Positions 1 to 10,060 of a stretch of 64,000 bases of DNA are shown piece after piece. Made by a program: the position numbers and the translations under genes. Under the pieces are notes generated by a model. It was not told where the DNA came from. It was given only the letters and a program-made list of their open reading frames with translations, and searched no databases. Within the stretch, counting starts at the first letter, position 1, and every line of letters starts with the position of its first letter. The stretch is from Jiangella ureilytica (GTDB taxonomy: Bacteria > Actinomycetota > Actinomycetes > Jiangellales > Jiangellaceae), in the NCBI RefSeq assembly GCF_004348545.1, contig NZ_SMKL01000007.1, positions 1 through 64,000 of the forward strand, given 5' to 3'.

Positions 1-19
1 GGGCGGGGCAGACGGGGCG

Positions 20-1678
20 TCAGGTGAGGGGTGGCAGCTGCGCGTGGACGGCGGCGCGGGCGGCCCGGGCGTCGGGCGCGGACAGCGCGAGCTCGGCCAG
101 CCGGACGCACTCGTCGCGGGTGACGGAGAGCAGCGTCGTCGCGACCTCGGCAATGGCACGCGCCGTCATCGACAGGCTGGTCACGCCGAGGCCGGCCAGC
201 ACGACGGCGAGCGCGGGGTCGGCCGCGGCCTCGCCGCAGACCCCCACCGGTCGGCCGGCTTGGACGCCCGCCTCGGCGGTCAGGTGCACCAGGCGCAGCG
301 CCGCCGGCTGCCAGGCGTCGTTGAGCGCGGCGAGGTCGCCGAGCAGCCGGTCGGCGGCCATCGTGTACTGGGTGAGGTCGTTGGTGCCGAGGCTGGCGAA
401 CGCGACCGCCGACATCAGCGCGTCGGCGGTGAGCGCGAGCGCCGGCACCTCGACCATGACGCCGGCGGTGGCCAGGCCGTGGGCGTGGGCGCGCTCGACG
501 AAGTCGGCGGCCTCGCCGGCGGTCGAGACCATGGGCGCCATGACCCAGACCTCGGTTCCGGACGTCGTGGCAGCCCGGGCGATGGCCTCGAGCTGGTGGT
601 CGAGCACCTCGGAATGCCGGACGGCCGTGCGGTAGCCGCGGACGCCGAGGGCGGGGTTGGCCTCCGTGGCGTCGGTGAGGAACGGCAGCGGCTTGTCCGC
701 GCCGGCGTCGAGGGTGCGGACGACGACCTTCTTGCCGGCGAACGGCTCCAGCACCGCACGGTACTGCTCGACCTGCTCGTCGACCGTGGGCTCCTCGGCG
801 CGGTCGAGGAAGCAGAACTCGGTCCGGAACAACCCGACGCCCTCGGCGCCGGCCTCGGCGGCGGCCGCCGCGCCCTTGGGGTCGCCCACGTTCGCCAGCA
901 ACTGGACGCGGTGCCCGTCGGCCGTGCGACCGGTGCCGTCGAAGGTCCATTCGCGGTTCGCCAAGGCCTGCACCTGGGCGACGGTGTCGGCGGACGGGTT
1001 CGGCTCGATGGTCCCGAGGGCGCCGTCGACCAGGACGACGGCGCCGTCGGCCAGGTCCAGCACGCCCGGCGCCGCGACGACCGCGGGCAGTCCGAGCGCA
1101 CGCGCCAGGATCGCCGTGTGCGAGGTCGGCCCGCCGCCCTCGGTCACCAGCGCCAGGCAGGTCGACGGGTCGAGCGTGGCGGTGTCGGCGGGCGCGAGGT
1201 CGTGCGCCACCAGGACGAACGGCTCGTCGCGATCGGGAACGCCCGGCGCCGGCCGGCCGTCGAGCACGGCCACGATGCGGTCGCGGACATCGGCGACGTC
1301 GCGGGCGCGCTCGGCCATGTAGCCCCCCAGCGACTCGAGCATCGCCTGGACCTCGGCCGCGGCCTCCCACACGGCGCGCGCCGGCGCCGTCCCGTCGTCG
1401 ACCTTCTTCTGCGCCGCCGTGACCAGCGTCGGGTCGGCCGCCATCAGCGCCGTCGCCTCGAGCACGGCGGAGCCCTCGCCGTGCGCCGTCGTCGCCCGGT
1501 GCTCGAGGTCGGCGCGGACCTGCTCCGCGGCGGCGGCGATGCGCGCGCTCTCGGCGGCGACGTCGGCGCCGTCGGCCAGCCGCGCCTCCGCCGCCGGCTC
1601 CGCTACCGGATCCGGCATCCGGACCACCGGACCGACCGCTCGCCCGGAACTGACACCCACCCCGCTGATCACTGCCAC
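20..1678 (-). CDS. ptsI: PTS enzyme I (phosphoenolpyruvate-protein phosphotransferase)
   Basis: Cytoplasmic enzyme that takes phosphate from phosphoenolpyruvate and passes it to HPr, the first step of sugar uptake by the PTS. About 552 residues, the normal family length. The phospho-histidine is His187 in GGGPTSHTAILAR, and the C-terminal PEP-binding barrel carries the catalytic cysteine in GVCGEAA. I start at the GTG at 1678 because a strong GAGGAGG lies 6 nt upstream and the EI N-terminus (ISGVGVSSG) follows at once; the frame is open further upstream but without conservation. It lies downstream of the IIC gene, from which a strong hairpin separates it. No HPr gene is seen in the window. 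Confidence 0.95.
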   Translation of the reverse strand: MAVISGVGVSSGRAVGPVVRMPDPVAEPAAEARLADGADVAAESARIAAAAEQVRADLEHRATTAHGEGSAVLEATALMAADPTLVTAAQKKVDDGTAPARAVWEAAAEVQAMLESLGGYMAERARDVADVRDRIVAVLDGRPAPGVPDRDEPFVLVAHDLAPADTATLDPSTCLALVTEGGGPTSHTAILARALGLPAVVAAPGVLDLADGAVVLVDGALGTIEPNPSADTVAQVQALANREWTFDGTGRTADGHRVQLLANVGDPKGAAAAAEAGAEGVGLFRTEFCFLDRAEEPTVDEQVEQYRAVLEPFAGKKVVVRTLDAGADKPLPFLTDATEANPALGVRGYRTAVRHSEVLDHQLEAIARAATTSGTEVWVMAPMVSTAGEAADFVERAHAHGLATAGVMVEVPALALTADALMSAVAFASLGTNDLTQYTMAADRLLGDLAALNDAWQPAALRLVHLTAEAGVQAGRPVGVCGEAAADPALAVVLAGLGVTSLSMTARAIAEVATTLLSVTRDECVRLAELALSAPDARAARAAVHAQLPPLT

Positions 1679-1708
1679 GGCGTTCCTCCTCGAACCTGTC
1701 CCACACAC

Positions 1709-1755
1709 GATCATCGGCACTTCCCGCCTCGACGCCGCGGGAAGTGCCGACGATC
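1709..1755 (-). terminator. Hairpin terminator between IIC and ptsI
   Basis: Perfect 14-bp inverted repeat (TCGGCACTTCCCGC at 1714-1727, complement at 1737-1750) with a 9-nt loop, extended by GATC/GATC outside a single mismatch. It sits just after the IIC stop and overlaps the region upstream of the ptsI start, so ptsI probably has its own promoter or depends on readthrough. There is no T tract, which is common in high-GC actinobacteria. Confidence 0.7.
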
Positions 1756-1767
1756 ACAGCAACTGCG

Positions 1768-3225
<1,458 letters not shown>

Positions 3226-3277
3226 TCCAGCTCCCCTCTCGCGGTCGTGAGGATCTGACGGTTCACGTGCGTCTCCT

Positions 3278-4027
3278 CTACAGGTGATGTCCCGGGCCGG
3301 AGCCCGTGTGGGGGGTTCGTTCCAGCGTCATGTGCACCTGGTACCGGTCGGCGCGGTACCACGAGGTGACGTGCTCCATCGGCCGTCCGGCGGCGTAGGA
3401 GGTCTTGCGGAAGACGAGCAGCGGCGCGGCCGGCGGGACGCGCAGCAGCCGGGCGCGCAACGGGTCGGCGCCCTCGGCCCAGACCGTCTGGGCGGCGGAG
3501 TCGAGGACGCGGCCGTAGTCGTGCGCCAGGATCGAGTAGACGGAACTGGTGAGGTCGCGTTCGAGCAGTCCGGGCAGCGGCGATGACGGCAGCCACGACA
3601 CCTCGTGCGCCATGGGGGCGCCGTCGGCCGAGCGCAGCCGCTCGATCCGGTAGGCGCGGTCGGTGACGTCGAGCCCCAGAGCGGCCCGGGCCGGCGGCGG
3701 CGCGGCGGTCTCGTCGGCGCCCAGGACCACCGTCGACGGCTTGTGGCCGCGGCGGCGCATGTCCTCGGTGAACGACGACAGGTGCATCTGCGATTCGATG
3801 CTGGCGGCCGCCACGAACGTGCCCTTGCCGCGGACCCGGTAGAGCCGGCCCTCGGCGACCAGCCGGCCGACGGCCTCGCGGACCGTGGCCCGGCTGACCT
3901 TGAACCGGGCGACCAGTTCGCGTTCCGAGGGGACCGGGGCGTCAGGCACCAGCTCGCCCTCGATCATGGCGAGCAGGATCTCTCTCAGCTGCCGGTGTTT
4001 GGGCACCGGTCCGTCGACCACGTTCAC
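3278..4027 (-). CDS. GntR/UTRA transcriptional regulator, DasR-like
   Basis: 249-residue repressor of the HutC subfamily: an N-terminal GntR winged helix (PKHRQLREILLAMIEGELVP, then SERELVARFKVSRATVREAVGRL) and a C-terminal UTRA effector domain that in DasR/NagR senses phosphorylated amino sugars. I use the GTG at 4027, preceded by AGAGGG at about 5 nt; the frame is open further upstream but would run into the divergent operator. It faces a second GntR gene across about 205 nt that contain DasR-type half-sites, and lies directly upstream of the IIC gene. A role in GlcNAc PTS control is inferred from family, operator and neighbours. Confidence 0.9.
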   Translation of the reverse strand: MNVVDGPVPKHRQLREILLAMIEGELVPDAPVPSERELVARFKVSRATVREAVGRLVAEGRLYRVRGKGTFVAAASIESQMHLSSFTEDMRRRGHKPSTVVLGADETAAPPPARAALGLDVTDRAYRIERLRSADGAPMAHEVSWLPSSPLPGLLERDLTSSVYSILAHDYGRVLDSAAQTVWAEGADPLRARLLRVPPAAPLLVFRKTSYAAGRPMEHVTSWYRADRYQVHMTLERTPHTGSGPGHHL

Positions 4028-4055
4028 GGAGACCCTCTTTCCGGACTTAACGGAC

Positions 4056-4089
4056 ACTGGTAGTAACTGGTCTAGATGACTTGACCAGT
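4056..4089. promoter_or_regulatory. DasR-type (dre) operator cluster
   Basis: Three half-sites lie between the divergent GntR genes: ACTGGT at 4056-4061, ACTGGT at 4066-4071 and the inverse ACCAGT at 4084-4089. The stretch 4066-4081 reads ACTGGTCTAGATGACT, which matches the Streptomyces DasR-responsive element (consensus ACTGGTCTAGACCAST) at 14 of 16 positions as I recall the consensus. The direct repeat spacing is 10 bp, one helical turn. It would control the regulators and the PTS genes on both sides. Confidence 0.75.
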
Positions 4090-4232
4090 GGCCCATACAA
4101 TGTGGCTGCGCCTCTCGCTTGTCAAGGGGTTGTGGCAGCCGACCGCGAGGTCTGACGCCAGTCCCTGCGCGAGGTGCGGCCCGAATCGACCGGTCGACGG
4201 ACTTTCCGCGGCCCCGACCTGATGCGAGTCCC

Positions 4233-4985
4233 GTGCTGTCCTTGCGCCGATCCACGCTCAAGTACCTCCAGGTGCGCGACTACCTGCGTGGCCTCGTCGT
4301 GAGTGAGCTGCGCCCCGGTGACCCCGTGCCGTCGGAGCGGATGCTCTGCGAGCGGTTCGGCGTGTCGCGCATGACGGTGCGCCAGGCCGTCGACGCGCTG
4401 GTCGTCGAGGGGGTGCTCGAGCGGGTCCAGGGCCGCGGCACGTTCGTCGCGCCACCCAAGGTCGACCTGCAGGTCCGGCTGGCGTCGTTCACCGAGGAGA
4501 TGACCCGCCGCGGCATGACGGCGGGCGTCAAGGTGCTCGCGTCGGGCTTCGTGCGAGCCGAGCCGGACATCGCCGAGGCGCTCAAGGTGGCGCCGGGCGA
4601 GGAGCTCATCCACCTGCACCGGCTGCGTTTCGCCGACGACGAGCCCATGGCCGTCGAGCACACGTGGCTGCCCGCCGTCCGGCTGCCCGGCTTCCTCGAC
4701 GACGGCATCCCGGCCAGCGTCTACGTCGAGCTCGACGCCCGAGGGCTGGTCCCGGACTGGGGCGAGGACACCATCGACGCCGGCGAGGCCGACCACGAGG
4801 AGGCCAAGCTGCTCATGATCAAGCCGGGCAAGCCCGTGCTGCGCATCTCGCGGCGCGCGTTCACCGGCGACGCCGCCATCGAGTACAGCCGCTCGGCCTT
4901 CCGCTCGGACCGCTACACGCTGTGGGTCCCCGTGGCCCGGCCCAACCCGTCGGTGGTGCCGCGGCGGCGTACGGCCACACCCTGA
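4233..4985 (+). CDS. GntR/UTRA transcriptional regulator (second copy)
   Basis: About 250 residues with a GntR winged helix (KYLQVRDYLRGLVVSELRPGDPVPSERMLCERFGVSRMTVRQAVDALV) and a UTRA domain. It is a diverged paralogue of the divergent regulator at 3278. The start is uncertain: the GTG at 4233 fits the domain boundary but lacks a clear Shine-Dalgarno; the frame is open back to 4119. It is followed after 33 nt by the SIS-domain gene and then IIB-IIA-HAD in the same direction, so it heads the right-hand amino-sugar operon. Whether the two regulators share the operator or respond to different ligands cannot be told from sequence. Confidence 0.88.
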   Translation: MLSLRRSTLKYLQVRDYLRGLVVSELRPGDPVPSERMLCERFGVSRMTVRQAVDALVVEGVLERVQGRGTFVAPPKVDLQVRLASFTEEMTRRGMTAGVKVLASGFVRAEPDIAEALKVAPGEELIHLHRLRFADDEPMAVEHTWLPAVRLPGFLDDGIPASVYVELDARGLVPDWGEDTIDAGEADHEEAKLLMIKPGKPVLRISRRAFTGDAAIEYSRSAFRSDRYTLWVPVARPNPSVVPRRRTATP

Positions 4986-5018
4986 CCCCGTCCCCACCCC
5001 TCGACAGGAGAGAAGCGC

Positions 5019-6074
5019 GTGACCGAAACGATCATGGCTCGCGAGATCGCCGAGCAGCCCGAGGCGCTGGCCCGGACGCTCGACGCGCTGCTGCCGCTGC
5101 GCCCGGAGCTGCGCACGCTGACCGAGGGCCGGCGCGTCGTGCTGTTCGTGGCCCGCGGGTCGTCGGACAACGCCGCGATCTACGGCCGATACCTGCTCGA
5201 GGTGCACGCGGGCGTCCCGGGCGGGCTGGCCGCGCCGAGCGTCGCGACGCATTACCACGCCGACCTCGACCTCTCCGAAGCCGTCGTCGTGTCGGTGTCG
5301 CAGTCGGGCGAGACCGAGGAGATCGTCGAGACGCAGGCATGGGCCGCCGCGCACGGCGCCCGCACCATCGTGGTCACGAACGACGGCGGCAGCTCACTCG
5401 CCGCCGCGGCCGACCTGGCGCTGGTCACGCGCGCCGGCGCGGAGCGCGCGGTGCCGGCCACGAAGTCCTACACCACGCAGCTGGCCGCCATGGCGGTGCT
5501 GGCCGACTCGTTCGCCGCCAAGCCGGGCACGCTCGACGCCGACCTCCGCCGCGTCCCCGCCGAGGTGCAGCGGCTGATCGAGCGGCGCGACGGCGTCGAC
5601 GAGGCGGCCGAGCGGCTGGCGTCGACGCCGGAGACGCTGGTCAGCGGCCGCGGCATCACCTTCGGCACGGCGCTCGAGACGGCATTGAAGCTCGAGGAGA
5701 CCTGCCTGCGCCCGGTGCGCGGGCTCTCCTACGCCGACCTGCGGCACGGGCCGATCGCCGTCGTCGACGCCGAGCACGTCGCGCTGCTGGTGTCGGCGGC
5801 CGACGGGCCGATGGTCGTCGGCCTCACGGAGCTGGCCCACGACCTGCGCCGGCGCGGGGCCGCGGCCACCATCGGCGTGGGCGGCGACGCCGCGTTCGCC
5901 GGCGCCGTCGACGTCTGCGTCACCGGCCCGGACCTGCCGGAGTCGGTGGCGCCGCTGGCGCTCGTCGTTCCCGCACAGTTGACGGTCGAGGCGCTGGCGC
6001 GCAGGCTCGGGCTGGACCCGGACGCGCCCCGCGGGCTCTCCAAGGTCACCCAGACCGACCCGGCCGGCAGCTGA
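5019..6074 (+). CDS. SIS-domain amino-sugar phosphate deaminase/isomerase
   Basis: 351 residues with two SIS domains resembling the isomerase half of GlmS and the NagB-II/AgaS family. The N-terminus MAREIAEQPEALARTLDALLP is the family signature. Sugar-phosphate site motifs include ARGSSDNAA, SVSQSGETEEIVE and, in the second SIS domain, LKLEETCLRPVRGLSYADLRHGP. There is no glutamine amidotransferase domain, so it should act in the catabolic direction, most likely glucosamine-6-phosphate to fructose-6-phosphate. GTG start with AGGAG 9 nt upstream. The place between a DasR-like regulator and PTS IIB/IIA supports amino-sugar catabolism. Confidence 0.88.
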   Translation: MTETIMAREIAEQPEALARTLDALLPLRPELRTLTEGRRVVLFVARGSSDNAAIYGRYLLEVHAGVPGGLAAPSVATHYHADLDLSEAVVVSVSQSGETEEIVETQAWAAAHGARTIVVTNDGGSSLAAAADLALVTRAGAERAVPATKSYTTQLAAMAVLADSFAAKPGTLDADLRRVPAEVQRLIERRDGVDEAAERLASTPETLVSGRGITFGTALETALKLEETCLRPVRGLSYADLRHGPIAVVDAEHVALLVSAADGPMVVGLTELAHDLRRRGAAATIGVGGDAAFAGAVDVCVTGPDLPESVAPLALVVPAQLTVEALARRLGLDPDAPRGLSKVTQTDPAGS

Positions 6075-6114
6075 GCCGGCCCCGCACTCTCAGCACACCC
6101 AACGGAGGGGACAC

Positions 6115-6345
6115 ATGGACAAGGCCGAGCAGATCCTGGCGGCGCTGGGCGGCGCCGACAACATCGTCGAGATCGAGCCGTGCGCCACGCGGCTGCGCAC
6201 CGAGGTGCACGACGCCGCGCTGGTGGACGAGAAGGCGCTGAAGGCCGCCGGCGCCTTCGGCGTCATCTCGGCCGGGCAGGTGGTGCAGGTCGTGGTCGGG
6301 CCCGAGGCGGACACCATCGCCACCGACATCGAGGATCTGATGTGA
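6115..6345 (+). CDS. PTS IIB component, GlcNAc/glucose type
   Basis: A free-standing 76-residue IIB domain. The phospho-cysteine is Cys23 in EIEPCATRLRTEV, the family signature. It accepts phosphate from IIA and gives it to the sugar carried by IIC. An AGGGG-type ribosome site precedes the ATG. Its stop overlaps the GTG of the IIA gene by 4 nt, which indicates translational coupling. In most systems IIB is fused to IIC; here all parts are split, with IIC 3 kb away on the other strand. Confidence 0.93.
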   Translation: MDKAEQILAALGGADNIVEIEPCATRLRTEVHDAALVDEKALKAAGAFGVISAGQVVQVVVGPEADTIATDIEDLM

Positions 6346-6803
6346 CCCAGCTCGACGTGCTGTCGCCGGTGCCGGGGCGGGTGATCGAGCTGGCCGAGGT
6401 GCCGGACCCGGTCTTCGCCCAGGCACTGGTCGGCCCCGGCCTCGCGGTGGACCCCGTGCGCACCGGCCGCGTGACGGCGGTGGCCCCGGTGGCGGGCACG
6501 CTCGTCAAGCTGCACCCGCACGCGTTCGTCATCCAGACCGCCGGCGGCGCCGGCCTGCTGACCCACCTCGGCATCGACACCGTCCAGCTGGCCGGCGACG
6601 GCTTCGAGCTGCACGTGGCCGAGGGCGACACGGTGGCCGCCGGCGACGCCGTCGTCACCTGGGACCCGGCGGCCGTCGAGACGGGCGGCCGCTCGCCGGT
6701 GGTCCCGGTCGTCGCGCTCGAGGCGATGCCGTCGGACCTGACCGGGCTGCACCCCGCCGGGCCGGCCGAGGCCGCCGACGTGCTGTTCACGTGGGTCCGG
6801 TGA
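6342..6803 (+). CDS. PTS IIA component, glucose (Crr) type
   Basis: 153 residues matching the IIA(Glc) fold. It has the LSPVPGRVIELAEVPDPVFAQALVGPGLAV N-terminus, followed by a first active-site region (LHPHAFVIQTAGGAGLLTHLGIDTVQL), in which His75 is the expected phospho-histidine and His60 a partner. It carries phosphate from HPr to IIB. The GTG start sits inside the TGA of the IIB gene. The next gene (HAD) starts at its stop, so IIB-IIA-HAD form a coupled unit. Confidence 0.93.
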   Translation: MTQLDVLSPVPGRVIELAEVPDPVFAQALVGPGLAVDPVRTGRVTAVAPVAGTLVKLHPHAFVIQTAGGAGLLTHLGIDTVQLAGDGFELHVAEGDTVAAGDAVVTWDPAAVETGGRSPVVPVVALEAMPSDLTGLHPAGPAEAADVLFTWVR

Positions 6804-7465
6804 GCGGCGGGCTCGACCCGCAGCTCGCCGGCCGGCGGGCGGCGCTGATCGACCTCGACGGCACGCTGGTCGACAGCGAGCCGGCGAACCAGGCCGCCTA
6901 CCGGTCGTACTTCACCACCCGCGGCTGGGAGGTGGGGCCCGACGTCTACCGGCAGTTCGCCGGCCGCCGCGGCGCCGACGTGTTCGCCCAGCTGCCCGGG
7001 CCGTGGACCGGCGAGGACGCCGCGGCGCTGGTCGAGGGCGTGCTGGCACACGTGGACCACGACGCCCACCCGCTGCGCCCGCTGGCCGGCGCGGCCGAGC
7101 TGATCCGCCGGCTGCACGCGGCCGGCGTGGCGATCGCGCTGGTGACGTCGGCCAAGCTGAGCTGGGCCGAGTACGCGGTGGGCGACGTGCTGGGCGTGCG
7201 CGACTGCTTCACGGCACTGATCACCTGGGAGACGGTCGGCGCCGGCAAGCCCGACCCGGCGCCCTACCTGGCCGGCGCCGACGCGGTGGGTGCGCCGCCG
7301 GCCGACGCCGTGGCGCTCGAGGACACCGTGCCCGGCCTGCGGTCGGCGCTGGCCGCGGGCGTGGGCCTGGTGATCGGCGTGGCGTCGGGCGCCGACCGGG
7401 GGACGCTGCTGGACGGCGGCGCGCACCGCGTGGTGGCCGGGCCGGGCGACCTGCTGAAGTCCTGA
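6800..7465 (+). CDS. HAD-superfamily sugar phosphatase / beta-phosphoglucomutase-like
   Basis: About 221 residues, HAD subfamily I. Motif I is DLDGTLVDSEP (nucleophile Asp and acid/base Asp), motif II is VTSAK, motif III Lys lies in GKPDP, and motif IV is ALEDTVPG. A helical cap lies between motifs I and II. I use the GTG at 6800, which overlaps the IIA stop as GTGA; an in-frame GTG at 6791 is possible. Operon position suggests dephosphorylation or isomerisation of a sugar phosphate made by the PTS; the substrate is unknown. Confidence 0.88.
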   Translation: MSGGLDPQLAGRRAALIDLDGTLVDSEPANQAAYRSYFTTRGWEVGPDVYRQFAGRRGADVFAQLPGPWTGEDAAALVEGVLAHVDHDAHPLRPLAGAAELIRRLHAAGVAIALVTSAKLSWAEYAVGDVLGVRDCFTALITWETVGAGKPDPAPYLAGADAVGAPPADAVALEDTVPGLRSALAAGVGLVIGVASGADRGTLLDGGAHRVVAGPGDLLKS

Positions 7466-7551
7466 CCACCGTTTGATCGATCTGGGTACGGGTACATCGC
7501 CGCCATAGCAAGCCTGCGACTGGTCGACGAGCCCCGTAGGAGGTCGGAACC

Positions 7552-7992
7552 ATGATGATCGTGCTCGCACTGCTGCTCCTCGCGGTGGCCGGTGTCGCGG
7601 TGTACGTGATCGCGATGGACGGGACCGGTCAGATGATGATCGACGAGTTCGGCCTGAACACCGAGGTCCCGATCTGGGCCGTCTTCGTGGCCGGCGCCGT
7701 GACGATGTTCGTGGTGGTGGCGGCCGTGGCCGCGTTCGCCTCGGGCATGCGCGCCGCGAGGGCCCGCCGGACCGAGATCCGGTACCTGCGCCAGAAGGTG
7801 GCCACCCAGGAGACGGCCGAGGATCACGCGGTCGCCGACCGCTCCACCACGGACGGCGCGCCCGCCGGCCGGACCACCGACGACACCGTCGCCGACGACG
7901 GACAGCACCACCGGCTGGGTCGCTGGCGCCGGCGCCACGCCGCCGACGACACCCGGACCGACAAGCCGCCGGCCGAGGCCACGCGCAGCTGA
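7552..7992 (+). CDS. Small two-helix membrane protein (LapA/DUF1049-like)
   Basis: 146 residues. Two transmembrane helices (about residues 3-20 and 43-66) flank a short extracytoplasmic loop, followed by a basic coiled segment (MRAARARRTEIRYLRQKVATQE) and a charged disordered tail. The topology resembles LapA-domain proteins, but similarity is only in layout. AGGAGG lies 8 nt before the first of two tandem ATGs. A strong terminator follows. Confidence 0.75.
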   Translation: MMIVLALLLLAVAGVAVYVIAMDGTGQMMIDEFGLNTEVPIWAVFVAGAVTMFVVVAAVAAFASGMRAARARRTEIRYLRQKVATQETAEDHAVADRSTTDGAPAGRTTDDTVADDGQHHRLGRWRRRHAADDTRTDKPPAEATRS

Positions 7993-8013
7993 GACGTGGG
8001 CGTGGTGACACCG

Positions 8014-8047
8014 GGCCCCGGTCGTGGAGGAATCCACGGCCGGGGCT
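8014..8047. terminator. Bidirectional terminator
   Basis: 13-bp stem (CCCCGGTCGTGGA at 8016-8028 with its complement at 8033-8045, one G-U pair) closed by a GGAA tetraloop and extended by one G-C pair. It lies between two convergent genes and can serve both. Confidence 0.85.
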
Positions 8048-8060
8048 TCGTCTGTGCCGG

Positions 8061-8552
8061 TCAGCCCGGGGAGTGCGGCCGCGGCGCCGGCTGCAGCCCG
8101 GCGGGCAGCTCGTAGCCGGCTTCCCACGGGAACCGGCCCGCTGCGTCGTCCCAGATCAGCTGCAGGGCCGGGACCGGCCCCGCGGCGCCGAGGTCGTAGT
8201 AGCGCTGCGCCGACCCCAGCAGGGGTGGGTCGCCGCCGTCGTGGAACGGGAACAGCCGCAGCTTGTGGTCCCAGCCCGCCAGCCGCAGCGGGCGCCCCGG
8301 GCCGAAGCGCTCGCCGTCGCGCACCCGCTGGCCGAACTCGTTGAGCAGCCACGCGCTGGTCTGCAGGTCGAGACCGTAGACCAGCAGCTCGGGGTGCTCG
8401 AAGCCGTACAGCCCGACGGTGTAGGCGAACGGGGGCGACCCCGCGGCGTACTGCACCGCCCAGCCGTGCCGGCGGACCGTGTCGCGCAGCCACGCGTCCT
8501 CCTGGTCCTGCCATTGCTGCAGCTGGAGAGCGGTGCACGCGATCGACGACAT
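8061..8552 (-). CDS. DUF4262 family protein
   Basis: 163 residues. The PPFAYTVGLYGFEHPELLVYGL segment is the hallmark of the DUF4262 family, whose function is unknown; members are small soluble actinobacterial proteins. It begins MSSIACTALQLQQWQDQEDAWLRDTVRRHGWAV. It is a single-gene unit, convergent with the upstream membrane protein gene and separated by 82 nt from the next gene on the same strand. Confidence 0.8.
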   Translation of the reverse strand: MSSIACTALQLQQWQDQEDAWLRDTVRRHGWAVQYAAGSPPFAYTVGLYGFEHPELLVYGLDLQTSAWLLNEFGQRVRDGERFGPGRPLRLAGWDHKLRLFPFHDGGDPPLLGSAQRYYDLGAAGPVPALQLIWDDAAGRFPWEAGYELPAGLQPAPRPHSPG

Positions 8553-8634
8553 GTCAGGCCTCCGGGGATTCCATCGAGGGAACAGGAGTTCGAACGTTAC
8601 GCGGACCCACTGACAATGTCGCGGCGACGGCGGC

Positions 8635-9282
8635 TCAGCGGTCGCGCCGGCGCTTCGCGGCGGCGATGTCCGCGCGCAGCTCGTCGGCGTTGCGGCGCGG
8701 GCCGTACCCAGGCGTGCCGGGCTGGATGCGCCAGCCCTCGGCGAGCGGGCCGATGTCGACGGCGTCGAAGCCGAACCGGTCCATGACCTTCGCCACCTGT
8801 GCCTTGGCGCCCTCGTCGTCGCCGGCGACGACGAGGGCGCGGCGGTCCGGCGTGCCGGGCGGGGCGCCGTCGGTCGTCAGGGCCGAGGCGTAGATGTGGT
8901 TGAACGCCTTCACGACGTGCGACTGCGGCAGGTGCGCCTGCAGTAGCTGCGAACTGGTGGTGCTCTCGTCGTCGAGCTCGGCGATGTGGCCGTCGCGCTG
9001 CCAGTAGTAGTTGGTGGTGTCGACCACGGTCTTGCCGTCCAGCGGCTCGGCCGGCACGTCGTGGATCGCCCGCAGCGGGATCGTTACGACGACGATGTCG
9101 CCCCCGGCCGCGGCCTCGTCGGTCGTGCCCGCCCGGGCCCGGTCGCCCAGCTCGTCGACCAGATCGACCAGCGTCTCGGGCCCGCGGGAGTTGCTGAGGA
9201 CCACGTCATACCCGTTCGCCACCGCGAGGCGCGCCAGCTGGCCGCCGATGTTGCCGGCGCCGATGAAGCCCAGAGTCGTCAT
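8635..9282 (-). CDS. NADPH-dependent F420 reductase-like oxidoreductase
   Basis: 215 residues with an N-terminal Rossmann motif (TLGFIGAGNIGGQLARLAVANGYDVVLSNSRGPETL), including NSR, typical of NADP binding. The rest fits the F420-dependent NADP oxidoreductase (Fno-like) family, in which hydride moves between NADPH and coenzyme F420 or another substrate. In actinobacteria many such genes are F420-independent paralogues, so the true substrate is open. Confidence 0.85.
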   Translation of the reverse strand: MTTLGFIGAGNIGGQLARLAVANGYDVVLSNSRGPETLVDLVDELGDRARAGTTDEAAAGGDIVVVTIPLRAIHDVPAEPLDGKTVVDTTNYYWQRDGHIAELDDESTTSSQLLQAHLPQSHVVKAFNHIYASALTTDGAPPGTPDRRALVVAGDDEGAKAQVAKVMDRFGFDAVDIGPLAEGWRIQPGTPGYGPRRNADELRADIAAAKRRRDR

Positions 9283-9333
9283 GCTCGGTTGAACATCGAA
9301 GCACCGGCGAACAGTCCCCGGACCAGGCGGGGA

Positions 9334-10050
9334 TCACTCCTCGCCGGCGAGCGACAGCACCCGCAGGCGCTGCCCGGCGTACCAGGTGGCACCCACGATG
9401 ACGACCGCGAGCAGCACCCCGGCCACCGCGAGCCGGACGTCCGACGACACCAGGTCGCGGGTGGCGATCGCCTCGGTCAGCGACAGCGACCACTGCTGCA
9501 CGCTCAGCGTCCGCGCGCCGGGGACGAACGAGCCGAGCAGGCCCTCCCAGATCAGCGCGTACGCCAGCCCGTACACGACGGCGTGCCGGGTGACGACGGC
9601 CAGCAGCAGGAAGATCGCGCTGTAGGCGATGGACGCCACCAGTGCGGCCACGCCGAAACCGAGCGCGATGCGCCCGGCCGTCCCGGACATCACCAGGCCC
9701 GCCACGAACGTGGGAACCGCGGCGAACAGCACGGTCCCCGTCGCGGCGACCGCGAACTTGCTCAGGATGATCCTCGGCCGCGAGATCGGCTTGGACAGCA
9801 GATACACGACGGAGCCGTCGTCGATCTCCGGGCCGATGACACCGGTGCCCACGATGAGCCCGAACAGCGGCACCAGGGCCGCCACCGCGACCGCGCCGAG
9901 AAAGTCGGCCGTGACCTGGTGGTCGACGCCGACGGTGAGGCGCAGCAGCACGGCCATGGCGAGCAGCAGCACCGACATCGCCAGCAGCAGCCAGGCCCGC
10001 CGGCCTCCGAGCAGCGCCCGGTAGGTCAGCCGGACAACGGTCCCGTTCAT
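9334..10050 (-). CDS. ABC-2 type transporter permease
   Basis: 238 residues with about six hydrophobic helices and the ABC-2 permease layout; it starts MNGTVVRLTYRALLGGRRAWLLLAMSVLLLAMAVLLRL. It is the last gene of a four-gene operon of two ATPase-permease pairs (12773 to 9334). It lies 10 nt after the second ATPase. The substrate cannot be inferred; such pairs often export lipids, peptides or drugs. Confidence 0.85.
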   Translation of the reverse strand: MNGTVVRLTYRALLGGRRAWLLLAMSVLLLAMAVLLRLTVGVDHQVTADFLGAVAVAALVPLFGLIVGTGVIGPEIDDGSVVYLLSKPISRPRIILSKFAVAATGTVLFAAVPTFVAGLVMSGTAGRIALGFGVAALVASIAYSAIFLLLAVVTRHAVVYGLAYALIWEGLLGSFVPGARTLSVQQWSLSLTEAIATRDLVSSDVRLAVAGVLLAVVIVGATWYAGQRLRVLSLAGEE

Positions 10051-10060
10051 GCCTGAACCC

